Origin: Pseudomonas pisciculturae
GTDB lineage: Bacteria > Pseudomonadota > Gammaproteobacteria > Pseudomonadales > Pseudomonadaceae
Assembly: GCF_015461805.1 (NCBI RefSeq)
Contig: NZ_JACVZE010000005.1
Location: forward strand, 1-64,000
Direction: 5' to 3'
DNA length: 64,000 bases
Below, one piece after another: positions 19,619-28,511 of this stretch. Both the position numbers and the translations under genes were made by a program. The first letter of the stretch is position 1. Each line of letters begins with the position of its first letter. The notes beneath the pieces were generated by a model. That model made no database searches. It had not been told where the DNA came from and was given only the letters and a program-made list of their open reading frames with translations.

Positions 19619-21874
19619 TTAACCCTTGATGCAATCGACGGTGTAACAACGACCACTGCCGTCGTCTTCGTGTTGCAGCCCATGAACATCAGCCACAAAC
19701 CCTGGGAAACTGCTATCGAACGTGCGGGCAAACGCCAGGTAATCGATGATCGAGCGCGTCGACTCGGTAAAGCGCTCGCCCGGCATGATCAACGGAATGC
19801 CCGGCGGATAAGGCACCAGCATTACCGCTGCGATGCGCCCTGGCAAGGCATCAATGGGCACCGCTTCCACTTCGCCCCTCACCAATTGGTCGTAGGCGTC
19901 GGCCGGTTTCATGGCGATTTCCGGCAGCACCGTGTACATGCGCTTAAGGTGTTTGGCGGTGGCATTGCTGCGATAACAGCCGTGCAATTGGTTGCACAGA
20001 TCGCGTAAACCCAAGCCTTGATAACGTGCCGCCCCCTGGGCAAACACCGAGGGCAAACAACTGGCCAGGCTCACATTGGCGTCGTAGCTACGCTTGAACT
20101 CCAGCAACTCGGTGAGCAAGGTACTCCATTTACCCTTGGTGATGCCCATGGAAAACAGTACGAGGAAGGAATAGAGCCCGGTCTTTTCCACCACCAACCC
20201 ACGCTCCCAGAGGAATTTGCTGACCACCGCGGCGGGGATGCCGCAGTCGCTCAAGGCACCACCGGCGTTGAGGCCGGGCATTACCAGGGTGACTTTGATT
20301 GGGTCCAGCAGCACGTAGTCTTCGGCCACATCGCCAAAGCCGTGCCAGTCGTCCTGCGGGTGCAGAAGCCAGTCCGCTGTGACGACGCGGTCGATGCCCG
20401 CCACCGACGGCGGCTGCCAGATGGAAAACCACCAGTCTTCAGCGGCGATATGCTGGCGCAGGTTGGCCAGGGCGCGACGAAAACTCAGGGCCTCGTCGAA
20501 CATTTCCTGCAACAGTGAGCGCCCCGCAGGCCCCTCCATCATGGCCGAGGCTACGTCCAGCGAGGCGATGATGCTGTATTGCGGCGAGGTGGAGATGTGC
20601 ATCATGAACGCTTCGTTGAAACGATCACGGTCCAGCTGGCGGGCGCCGCCGTCCTGCACATGGATCATCGACGCCTGACTGAACGCCGCAAGCAACTTGT
20701 GCGTGGAGTGGGTGGTGAACACCAGCGGGCTGTCCGGGGTTCGCGAGGTGCCCATGCCGTAGCGCCCGGCGAAAAACTCGTGAAACGCCGCGTAGGCGTA
20801 CCAGGCTTCGTCAAAGTGCAGCACCTCGACACTGTTGCCCAATTGCTGCTTGATCAGCTCAGCGTTGTAGCACAAGCCGTCGTAGGTGGAGTTGGTGACC
20901 ACCGCCATCTTCACTTTCGGCGGGCGGCCTCGGGTCAGCGGGCTGGCGTCGATCTTGGAGCGGATCGACTCCGGGCTGAATTCACTCAGGGGGATGGGGC
21001 CGATGATCCCCAGTTCGTTACGTTCCGGGCATAGGTACAGCGGGATGGCACCGGTCATGATGATCGAATGCAGCACCGATTTATGGCAATTGCGATCCAC
21101 CAACACCAGGTCATCACGGCCGACCATGGAGTGCCACACGATCTTGTTCGCCGTGGACGTGCCATTGATGACGAAGAACGTATGGTCAGCGCCGAAGTTA
21201 CGTGCGGCGCGAGCTTCGGCTTCGGCCAGCGGGCCGGTGTGGTCGAGCAGTGAACCCAGTTCGGGTACTGAAACCGACAAGTCCGAACGCAGGGTGTTTT
21301 CCCCGAAAAACTGGTGAAACGCCTGCCCCACCGGACTTTTGCGATAAGCCACGCCGCCACCATGACCTGGGGTGTGCCAGGAATAATTGGAATCGGCTGT
21401 GTGTTGCACCAACGCCTTGAAGAATGGCGGCAACAGGCCATCCAAATACGTACGCGCCGCACGGGCCACTTGCCGGGCCAGAAACGGCACGGTGTCTTCG
21501 AACAAATACAGAATGCCACGCAGTTGGTTGAGCTCGCTCATGGCATCGGCGGGGGCGTTTTCCAGGGTGACTTGCTCGCCCAAGGCAAAGATCGGCAGGT
21601 TGGGCGCTCGCAGCCTGGCCAGGCGGATCAGCTCAACCATGTTTTGCAGCAAGTGGGTATTGACGCCGGCGCCTTCGGCGGCGATCAACATGCACGCAAG
21701 GCCATGATGGGTAGACGCTACTAGCCGACCTTCGGCGTAGTCCACGGCAGAGAAGATGCTGAAGCCCTCTTGTTCCAGCTCCCGGGCGATGCCTCGGACC
21801 CGGTCACCGGCAACAGTGTCGGCCTTGATGTCGCGGTGCACGATAAGAACAGGGAACTTCAGGTCTTTGTACAT
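19619..21874 (-). CDS. ldcA: Lysine decarboxylase LdcA type (Orn/Lys/Arg decarboxylase fold I)
   Basis: 751 residues, the length of P. aeruginosa LdcA (PA1818), with N-terminal wing domain (1-130), PLP core and C-terminal domain. The PLP lysine is K393 in HSTHKLLAAFSQ; NGTSTANKIVWHS and HFDEAWYAY are core motifs. In P. aeruginosa this enzyme decarboxylates lysine to cadaverine and is induced by arginine through ArgR. Sequence alone does not separate lysine from ornithine or arginine use; synteny with dnaQ and rnhA favours ldcA. Confidence 0.88.
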   Translation of the reverse strand: MYKDLKFPVLIVHRDIKADTVAGDRVRGIARELEQEGFSIFSAVDYAEGRLVASTHHGLACMLIAAEGAGVNTHLLQNMVELIRLARLRAPNLPIFALGEQVTLENAPADAMSELNQLRGILYLFEDTVPFLARQVARAARTYLDGLLPPFFKALVQHTADSNYSWHTPGHGGGVAYRKSPVGQAFHQFFGENTLRSDLSVSVPELGSLLDHTGPLAEAEARAARNFGADHTFFVINGTSTANKIVWHSMVGRDDLVLVDRNCHKSVLHSIIMTGAIPLYLCPERNELGIIGPIPLSEFSPESIRSKIDASPLTRGRPPKVKMAVVTNSTYDGLCYNAELIKQQLGNSVEVLHFDEAWYAYAAFHEFFAGRYGMGTSRTPDSPLVFTTHSTHKLLAAFSQASMIHVQDGGARQLDRDRFNEAFMMHISTSPQYSIIASLDVASAMMEGPAGRSLLQEMFDEALSFRRALANLRQHIAAEDWWFSIWQPPSVAGIDRVVTADWLLHPQDDWHGFGDVAEDYVLLDPIKVTLVMPGLNAGGALSDCGIPAAVVSKFLWERGLVVEKTGLYSFLVLFSMGITKGKWSTLLTELLEFKRSYDANVSLASCLPSVFAQGAARYQGLGLRDLCNQLHGCYRSNATAKHLKRMYTVLPEIAMKPADAYDQLVRGEVEAVPIDALPGRIAAVMLVPYPPGIPLIMPGERFTESTRSIIDYLAFARTFDSSFPGFVADVHGLQHEDDGSGRCYTVDCIKG

Positions 21875-21963
21875 GAGTGCGTTCAGTCCTGAGGGCTATG
21901 CACTCAAGGGTAGAAGCTGGAAGCGGATGTCGCGAATGAAGATTTTGAAAGCAATGGAGATCA

Positions 21964-22055
21964 AGTGTGGGAGCTGGCTTGCCTGCGATGGCGGTGTACC
22001 AGCAACAGTCAGGCTAACTGGACCACCGCTATCGCAGGCAAGCCAGCTCCCACAT
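21964..22055. repeat. REP doublet, GAGCTGGCTTGCCTGCGAT class
   Basis: Arms GTGGGAGCTGGCTTGCC and GGCAAGCCAGCTCCCAC with the CTGGCTTGCCTGC core, separated by about 45 bases, between ldcA and dnaQ. Confidence 0.9.
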
Positions 22056-22078
22056 TAGCCCGTGTTCAGTCTTGGGGA

Positions 22079-22825
22079 TTATTGCTGAGTGAGGGTCGAC
22101 CACAACGCCGGCGCACCCGCCGACTTGGCAATCGCTTCCAACCGCGCCGCATGCTCAGCCATATCCTGTTCACTGGCGCGAATAATCACGCTCGGCTTGC
22201 GATCTGCCGGCAAACGGCGGATTTCCGAAGGACGGTTACCCGAGCCTTCAGCCGAGCCGCTGCCGTCGGAGGCGTTACCCGCCAGTGACAGGCTGGTCTG
22301 CCCGCCAGTCATGGTCAGGTAGACGTCGGCAAGAATCTCGGAGTCGAGCAAGGCGCCGTGGAGTTCACGGCCGGAGTTGTCGACGCCATAGCGTTTGCAC
22401 AAGGCATCGAGGCTGTTGCGCTGGCCCGGGTGACGCTCACGAGCCATCATCAGGGTGTCGAGGATCGAGCAGTGCTGGGAAATGTCGGCGCGATCGGCCT
22501 GACCCATCAGGGCAAATTCGTTGTTGATAAAGCCAACGTCGAACGCCGCGTTGTGGATGATCAACTGGGCGCCGTTGATGAATTCGAAAAACTCATCGGC
22601 CACTTCGGCAAAACGCGGCTTGCCTTTGAGGAATTCGTCGGTGATGCCGTGGACGCCAATCGCGCCCTCGTCACTGTCGCGGTCCGGTTGCAGGTAGACA
22701 TGAAAGTGACGCCCGGTGAGGCGCCGGCCCATGAGTTCGACACAGCCGATTTCAATGATCCGGTGGCCATCGGTCACCGGCATGCCGGTGGTTTCGGTAT
22801 CGAGTACAACAGATCGGATGGCCAT
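22079..22825 (-). CDS. dnaQ: DNA polymerase III epsilon subunit, proofreading exonuclease
   Basis: 248 residues. ExoI DTETTG (9-14), ExoII with NAAFDVGFINNEF, and the ExoIII segment HGALLDSEIL place it in the DEDDh group. The QTSLSL peptide after the catalytic domain matches the clamp-binding motif of epsilon (QTSMAF in E. coli). It removes misincorporated nucleotides during replication. It follows rnhA on the same strand by 64 bases, unlike the divergent rnhA/dnaQ of E. coli. Confidence 0.97.
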   Translation of the reverse strand: MAIRSVVLDTETTGMPVTDGHRIIEIGCVELMGRRLTGRHFHVYLQPDRDSDEGAIGVHGITDEFLKGKPRFAEVADEFFEFINGAQLIIHNAAFDVGFINNEFALMGQADRADISQHCSILDTLMMARERHPGQRNSLDALCKRYGVDNSGRELHGALLDSEILADVYLTMTGGQTSLSLAGNASDGSGSAEGSGNRPSEIRRLPADRKPSVIIRASEQDMAEHAARLEAIAKSAGAPALWSTLTQQ

Positions 22826-22889
22826 CAGGGTTCAGCTCTCAACGGTATGGTGTGTTTCAAAAGTCGCGATGTTAACACGTGAGCCGCCC

Positions 22890-23342
22890 TCAGCTCTGTT
22901 TGTAGCCCCGCACTTCATCCACGCCACGGTTGGCCAACTGGTCAGCGCGTTCGTTGCCAGGGTGGCCGATGTGGCCGCGCACCCATTTCCAGGTAATGTC
23001 ATGGCGATTGCATTGCTCATCGAGCAATTGCCACAGGTCGGCATTTTTTACCGGCTCCTTGGCCGCGGTTTTCCAGCCGCGCTTCTTCCAATTGACCATC
23101 CACTCGTTGATGCCCTTCATCACGTATTGCGAGTCGGTCACCAGCAGTACGTCACAGCGCCGCTTGAGCTCTTCGAGGCCACGGATGGCACCCATCAACT
23201 CCATGCGGTTATTGGTGGTGTTGGGTTCACCGCCCCACAGCTCTTTCTCCACGCCCTTGCACACCAGCAAGGCGCCCCAGCCGCCGGGGCCAGGGTTGCC
23301 CTTGCAGGCGCCATCGGTGAAGAGTTCTACGGTATCGGTCAT
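22890..23342 (-). CDS. rnhA: Ribonuclease HI
   Basis: 150 residues with the full catalytic set: D10 ([12 protein letters not shown]), Glu in NRMEL, Asp in LVTDSQY, and the last Asp in NERADQLA. It degrades the RNA strand of RNA:DNA hybrids. The basic handle ([17 protein letters not shown]) is present. It lies between the methyltransferase gene and dnaQ, spaced 29 and 64 bases, probably one operon. Confidence 0.97.
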   Translation of the reverse strand: MTDTVELFTDGACKGNPGPGGWGALLVCKGVEKELWGGEPNTTNNRMELMGAIRGLEELKRRCDVLLVTDSQYVMKGINEWMVNWKKRGWKTAAKEPVKNADLWQLLDEQCNRHDITWKWVRGHIGHPGNERADQLANRGVDEVRGYKQS

Positions 23343-23371
23343 CGGTTGCTCGATCTGAAATCAAAAAAGTT

Positions 23372-24130
23372 TTACGGTTCGTTCTGCTCGCGGTTGACCT
23401 TGGCCATTGGCATCGGCACCAGCTTGCCCATGGGCTCGCGGCGTACCTGCTGCACCGGTCGCAGCCCCACCACGATCTTGCGCGCCACTAATAAGTAGAA
23501 GCCGCCACCCGACAATTGCCAGGCCCCTGCGCGGCGCTCCCAGCCCGCCAGGCGGGCCTGCCACTTGGTCGAGGCAAGCGGCGGACGATAGCACCCGAAG
23601 CGGCGTTTCTCCAGCGCGAAGCCCAGCAGGTTCAGCCAGTCAGCGACCCGTGAAGGCGAGATACAGCGCGCCTGTCGCAGCCCGTCATGAGCGAAGACAT
23701 GACGCAGCCCCCAACTGCTCCAGGGGTTGATACCGACAATCAGCAAATGGCCACCAGGGCGCACGCTGCTCGCTGCCTCCCGCAATAAACCGTGGGGCGA
23801 CAGGCAGAAATCCAGCCCATGCTGCAACACCACCACATCGGCAGCATGCTCACTCAATGGCCAGGCCTGCTCCTCGCAGACAATCTCTACCCCCGGCAGG
23901 GGCGCCCCCAGGCGCACATTGCGTTGCACTTGCGGCGCAGGCGGCGGCGTTTGCGCCGACGGGCCGTAATGCACAAGATAGCCGCCAAAGAACCGCCCCA
24001 GCTCGTCTTCGAGCATGCGCCGCTCTTCGTCCAGCAGAAATTGCCCGATGGGCCCCGACAGCCATTCGCGGGCCGCGCCGATAAGGGCCAGCCACTCAGG
24101 ATCGGCCTGGGCGAACGCTTTATCAGTCAT
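23372..24130 (-). CDS. Class I SAM-dependent methyltransferase-like protein
   Basis: 252 residues; the start at 24130 has GGAG at 7-10 bases, better than 24142. The SAM fold is recognisable, though the first glycine loop is poor; [41 protein letters not shown] (in two pieces: [15 protein letters not shown] and [14 protein letters not shown]) is the middle of a methyltransferase_11-type domain. The same gene sits next to rnhA in P. aeruginosa (PA1814). The substrate is unknown and the weak SAM loop leaves open a non-catalytic role. Confidence 0.75.
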   Translation of the reverse strand: MTDKAFAQADPEWLALIGAAREWLSGPIGQFLLDEERRMLEDELGRFFGGYLVHYGPSAQTPPPAPQVQRNVRLGAPLPGVEIVCEEQAWPLSEHAADVVVLQHGLDFCLSPHGLLREAASSVRPGGHLLIVGINPWSSWGLRHVFAHDGLRQARCISPSRVADWLNLLGFALEKRRFGCYRPPLASTKWQARLAGWERRAGAWQLSGGGFYLLVARKIVVGLRPVQQVRREPMGKLVPMPMAKVNREQNEP

Positions 24131-24195
24131 TGCATTCTCCAACTCGCCTAGACGTTCTAAGATGCACCAATGTGTTCAGCTTGGCGAATCGAAGA

Positions 24196-24963
24196 ATGAT
24201 ACAGATCAGTGCCCTGCCCGCCTTTACCGATAACTACATCTGGTTGTTACAAGACCCACACACCCGGCGCTGCGCCGTAGTCGACCCCGGCGACGCGGCC
24301 CCCGTGCTGGCCTGGCTTGAGCAGAACCCAGGGTGGGCCCTCAGCGACATCCTGATCACCCACCATCACCATGACCACGTCGGTGGTGTCGAACAACTCA
24401 AGGCGGTTACCGATGCCAAGGTCTACGGCCCGGCGAACGAAAAGATCCCGGCGCGAGATGTGGCGCTGAACGATAACGACCGCATCAGCGTGCTGGGCTG
24501 GGATTTCGACGTTTATAGCGTGCCCGGTCACACCTTGGGGCATATCGCCTTTTATCACCAAGGCGTGCTTTTCTGTGGCGACACCCTGTTCGCCGCCGGT
24601 TGCGGGCGTCTATTCGAGGGCACCCCAGAGCAGATGCACACCTCCCTCGAACGCCTGGCCGCCCTGCCCGCGGACACCTTGGTGTACTGCACCCACGAAT
24701 ACACACAAAGTAACCTCAAATTCGCCCAAGCAGTAGAACCGCACAACGCTGATATTGCCGACCGTGTGGAGAATGTCCGCCAACTGCGGGCGCGTGGCGA
24801 GATCACGCTGCCGTCCATCCTGGCGCTGGAAAAACGTACTAACCCTTTTCTGCGTACCTCTGAAACATCCGTTAAACAAAAAGCTGACGAACGGAATGGC
24901 CGCGACAACCGCTCTGGGGCCGAGGTATTTGCTAGCTTGAGGGCCTGGAAAGATAAGTTCTAA
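24196..24963 (+). CDS. gloB: Hydroxyacylglutathione hydrolase (glyoxalase II)
   Basis: 255 residues, metallo-beta-lactamase fold. The binuclear metal motif THHHHDH gives H56, H58, D60 and H61; further ligands lie in [14 protein letters not shown] and YCTHEYT. The C-terminal KRTNPFLR segment binds glutathione in this family. It hydrolyses S-D-lactoylglutathione to D-lactate and glutathione, the second step of methylglyoxal detoxification. Divergent from the methyltransferase operon, 99 bases before mltD. Confidence 0.96.
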   Translation: MIQISALPAFTDNYIWLLQDPHTRRCAVVDPGDAAPVLAWLEQNPGWALSDILITHHHHDHVGGVEQLKAVTDAKVYGPANEKIPARDVALNDNDRISVLGWDFDVYSVPGHTLGHIAFYHQGVLFCGDTLFAAGCGRLFEGTPEQMHTSLERLAALPADTLVYCTHEYTQSNLKFAQAVEPHNADIADRVENVRQLRARGEITLPSILALEKRTNPFLRTSETSVKQKADERNGRDNRSGAEVFASLRAWKDKF

Positions 24964-25061
24964 GCGCACGCATTCTGATACGTATTTTCTGAATGGTTGA
25001 CCGGAACCAAAGCGCTTTCTAGAATCGCCCGACATTTTTGCCCGGAACTTACTTCCAGCCA

Positions 25062-26471
25062 ATGTCGTCATCTATTCGTAAATCCATTTCTTCAGACGCA
25101 TTGACCCGCCTGGCTCAAGCCGTGGCGGTGGCTGTGTCCGCGACTCTGGCGGGCTGCCAATCGACAAATTACGCTGCACAATCCACCGTGCAACCCAAAC
25201 CGAATCTTGCTGCCAAGATCAAGCAAAAACCCGTTATCTGGCTTTCAGAGAAGCCTGCCCCACAAGTGCCCCAGGATGTCTGGGAACGCATGCGCCGGGG
25301 CTTTCAATTACAGGATGGCGTAGGCGTCAACCCACGCATCGAGCAACAGCGCTTGTGGTTCGCCAGCAACCCTTCCTTCCTGGAGAACGCCGGCGAACGC
25401 GGCAGTCTCTACATTCACTACATCGTCGAACGCCTTGAAGAGCGCAACATGCCGCTGGAGCTGGCGCTGCTGCCAGTGATTGAAAGTGCCTACAACCCGA
25501 TGGCCTATTCGCGCAGCGATGCGGTGGGTTTGTGGCAGTTCATCCCCTCCACGGGGCGCTACTTCAACCTGCGCCAGACCCGCGCCTACGACGGCCGTCG
25601 CGATATCACCGCCTCCACCACCGCCGCCCTGGACTACCTGACCCGTCTGCACGATATGTTCAACGGTGACTGGCTGCTGGCACTGGCCGCCTATAACGCC
25701 GGTGAAGGCACGGTTAGCCGGGCCATCGAGCGCAACGAAAAGCTCGGTTTGCCTACCGACTACTGGAACCTGCCGCTGCCCCAGGAAACCAAGGACTACG
25801 TGCCCAAATTCCTGGCGCTGTCCCAAGTGGTGCTGGCGCCCGAGGCCTACGGTGTCAACCTGAACCCGATTGCCAACACCCCGTACTTCGAAGTGGTTGA
25901 AGTCAAGCAAAGCATGGACCTGTCACGGGTCGCCGCGCTGGCCGAGATCGACGAAGACGAACTGTTCCAGCTCAACCCGGCCCTGAAACAACGCACCACC
26001 CTCGACGGCCCCCAGCATTTGCTGGTGCCAAGCTCCAAGGCGCAACTGCTCACCAGTACGCTGTCGACGATGAAGCCTGAAGAATTGCTGGCCATGCGCC
26101 CGAAAAAGCAGGTGTTCGACGAAGTCGAGACCGCTCGCGTTGCTGGGCGTTCGCGCAGCTACAAGGTGCGCAGTGGCGACAACCTGACGCTGATCGCCAA
26201 GGCGAACAAGGTCGACGTGCACGACCTGCAACGCTGGAACCAGCTCAACGGCCAGGCCCTCAAGGTCGGCCAGACCCTGGTGATGCAGGACACGCGCCGT
26301 GCGGTGGCCAGCAATAAGAAGCCAACGCAATACAAGGTCAAGAAAGGTGATTCGCTGTACATCGTCGCCAAACGCTTCAACGTTGAGATGCAACATCTCA
26401 AGCGCTGGAACCCACGTACTGGCCAGGCGTTGAAGCCGGGGCAGATGCTGGTGGTTTCGGGGCCGCGCTAA
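25062..26471 (+). CDS. mltD: Membrane-bound lytic murein transglycosylase D
   Basis: 469 residues from ATG 25062; an in-frame TTG at 25038 is less likely. Lipoprotein signal with lipobox LAGC, Cys32 being the lipidated residue. The SLT domain contains the catalytic Glu in VIESAYNPMAYS, followed by GLWQFIPSTGRYF and the AAYNAGEGTV helix. Two LysM peptidoglycan-binding modules close the chain (about 365-410 and 425-468). It cleaves glycan strands to 1,6-anhydro products in the periplasm. Follows gloB as in P. aeruginosa. Confidence 0.95.
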   Translation: MSSSIRKSISSDALTRLAQAVAVAVSATLAGCQSTNYAAQSTVQPKPNLAAKIKQKPVIWLSEKPAPQVPQDVWERMRRGFQLQDGVGVNPRIEQQRLWFASNPSFLENAGERGSLYIHYIVERLEERNMPLELALLPVIESAYNPMAYSRSDAVGLWQFIPSTGRYFNLRQTRAYDGRRDITASTTAALDYLTRLHDMFNGDWLLALAAYNAGEGTVSRAIERNEKLGLPTDYWNLPLPQETKDYVPKFLALSQVVLAPEAYGVNLNPIANTPYFEVVEVKQSMDLSRVAALAEIDEDELFQLNPALKQRTTLDGPQHLLVPSSKAQLLTSTLSTMKPEELLAMRPKKQVFDEVETARVAGRSRSYKVRSGDNLTLIAKANKVDVHDLQRWNQLNGQALKVGQTLVMQDTRRAVASNKKPTQYKVKKGDSLYIVAKRFNVEMQHLKRWNPRTGQALKPGQMLVVSGPR

Positions 26472-26494
26472 GGCCTCACGTACACCGAGGACTC

Positions 26495-26587
26495 AATGTG
26501 GGAGGGGGCTTGCCCCCGATAGCGGAGTGCCAGCCAGCCGATTCATTGGCTGACACACTGCCATCGGGGGCAAGCCCCCTCCCACAT
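26495..26587. repeat. REP doublet
   Basis: Perfect arms of the GTGGGAGGGGGCTTGCCCC class with inner CGATAGCGG/CTGCCATCG, between mltD and the first peptide transporter operon. Confidence 0.9.
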
Positions 26588-26681
26588 TGATCGGCTGTGC
26601 TTTCAGCAACCTTTTTCCAACCGGAACAAGCTGTTACTGTACCGATCATAAAGCCCAAGCTGCCTGGATCGGATCCCTGAT

Positions 26682-28511
26682 TTGAAGCGTCCCCTCCTTC
26701 TATTAATAAGTCTGGCCTTGAGCTTTGCTGCGAACGCGACGATTACCGAGAGCCACGGTTACACGCAGTTCGGCACGCTCAAATACCCGGCCAAATTCAC
26801 CCATTTCGATTGGGTAAACCCTGCAGCGCCCAAAGGCGGGACGTTGCGGGTCATGGCATTTGGCACGTTCGATACGCTCAACCCCTACACCTTCAAGGGC
26901 TCAAGCCCGGTTTCAACCCCCAATTTCCTGCAGTACGGCGTCAATGAGCTCAATGAGCCGTTGATGGTCGGCACCGGCCAGTACGCGCCGTCCGGCGATG
27001 AGCCCACCTCCAGCTACGGGCTGATTGCCCAGTCCGTGGAGTACAGCGAGGACCGCAGTTGGGTCGTCTTTAACCTGCGCCCCGAAGCGCGCTTTCATGA
27101 TGGCAAGCCGATCACGGCCTATGACGTGGCGTTTTCCTATCGCACCCTGCTGACCGAAGGCCACCCCCAGTACCGCACCAACCTGCAAGAAGTGGCGCGG
27201 GTCGATATCCTCAACCGCCATCGCATCCGCTTTGTGTTCAAGCGTGCCGGCAACCCGTTGCTGATCCTGCGCCTGGGCGAGTTGCCGGTGCTGCCTCAGC
27301 ATTACTGGAAGAACCGCGACTTCAAGGCCACCACCTTCGAACCACCTTTGGGCAGCGGGCCGTATCGCATCAGCAAAGTCAGCCCGGGCCGTCAGTTGGT
27401 GTTCGAGCGGGTGAAGGATTACTGGGGCAAGAACCTGCCGGTCAACCAGGGCTTCTACAACTACGACAAGGTCGAAGTGGAGTTCTACCGCGACAGCGAC
27501 GTGGCCTTTGAAGCGTTCAAGGCAGGCGAGTTCGATATCTATATCGAACACCAGGCCAAGAACTGGGCCAATGGCTACAACTTCCCGGCGGTCAACCGGG
27601 GCGATGTGATCAAGGCGCAAATCGCACACAAAATCCCGACCCAGAGCCAGGGCCTGTTCATGAACACGCGGCGGCCGGCCTTCAGCCAGACCAAGGTGCG
27701 CGAGGCCCTGGGGTTGATGTTCGACTTTGAGTGGACCAACCGCACCCTGTTCAGCAGCGCCTATAAACGCACCTTGAGCTATTACCCCAACAGCGAGTTC
27801 TCGGCGACCGGTGTGCCGGTGGGCCACGAATGGTTGATGCTCTCGCCCTACCGCGACGCATTGCCGCCCAACCTGTTCACCCAGGCGTTCAGCCTGCCCC
27901 AAACCGACGGGCGCGGCATTCCCCGCGAAACGATGCGTCGCGCCCTGGCCCTGTTGGGCGAGGCCGGCTGGAAGCTGTCAGGCCAACGCCTGCTCAACAG
28001 TGACGGGCAACCGCTGCGTTTCGAGATTTTGCTGGTCAACCCCAACCTGGAGCGCATTCTGCAGCCCTATGTGGAGAACCTGATCAGCATCGGCATCGAC
28101 GCGCGCCTGCGCACCGTCGACCGCGCCCAATACAAGCAGCGTTTGGATCAATTCGACTTCGACATGATCCTGATCACCCTCAACCAAACCTTGAGCCCGG
28201 GCCTTGAGCAGTGGCAGTACTTCCACTCCAGCCAAGCCGCGATCAAGGGCAGCAAGAACTATGCAGGCATCAACAACCCGGTGGTCGATCACCTGCTCGA
28301 ACAACTGCTGGCCGCACAAACCCGCGACGAGCAACTGGCCGCCGGCCGTGCCCTCGACCGGGTACTGCTGTGGCAGCACTACAGCATTCCCAACTGGTAC
28401 CTCAACTATCATCGCCTGGCCTACCGCAACCGGTTCGCCTTTGTCACGACGCCGCCCTACACCCTGGGCCTGAGCGCGTGGTGGCTGAAAGCTTCGGAGA
28501 AAGCCCAATGA
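26682..28511 (+). CDS. nppA1: Oligopeptide ABC transporter binding protein (NppA1/YejA type)
   Basis: 609 residues starting with TTG at 26682; no in-frame ATG gives a signal peptide, whereas this one does (MKRPLLLLISLALSFAANA). SBP family 5 motifs: FDWVNPAAPKGGTLRV near the start, ARFHDGKPITAYDV in the middle, LGSGPYRI, and a family-typical end. By synteny after gloB and mltD it corresponds to P. aeruginosa PA1811 (nppA1), part of the importer for nucleoside-peptide antibiotics and peptides; E. coli YejA is the microcin C counterpart. Overlaps the next gene by four bases. Confidence 0.87.
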   Translation: MKRPLLLLISLALSFAANATITESHGYTQFGTLKYPAKFTHFDWVNPAAPKGGTLRVMAFGTFDTLNPYTFKGSSPVSTPNFLQYGVNELNEPLMVGTGQYAPSGDEPTSSYGLIAQSVEYSEDRSWVVFNLRPEARFHDGKPITAYDVAFSYRTLLTEGHPQYRTNLQEVARVDILNRHRIRFVFKRAGNPLLILRLGELPVLPQHYWKNRDFKATTFEPPLGSGPYRISKVSPGRQLVFERVKDYWGKNLPVNQGFYNYDKVEVEFYRDSDVAFEAFKAGEFDIYIEHQAKNWANGYNFPAVNRGDVIKAQIAHKIPTQSQGLFMNTRRPAFSQTKVREALGLMFDFEWTNRTLFSSAYKRTLSYYPNSEFSATGVPVGHEWLMLSPYRDALPPNLFTQAFSLPQTDGRGIPRETMRRALALLGEAGWKLSGQRLLNSDGQPLRFEILLVNPNLERILQPYVENLISIGIDARLRTVDRAQYKQRLDQFDFDMILITLNQTLSPGLEQWQYFHSSQAAIKGSKNYAGINNPVVDHLLEQLLAAQTRDEQLAAGRALDRVLLWQHYSIPNWYLNYHRLAYRNRFAFVTTPPYTLGLSAWWLKASEKAQ

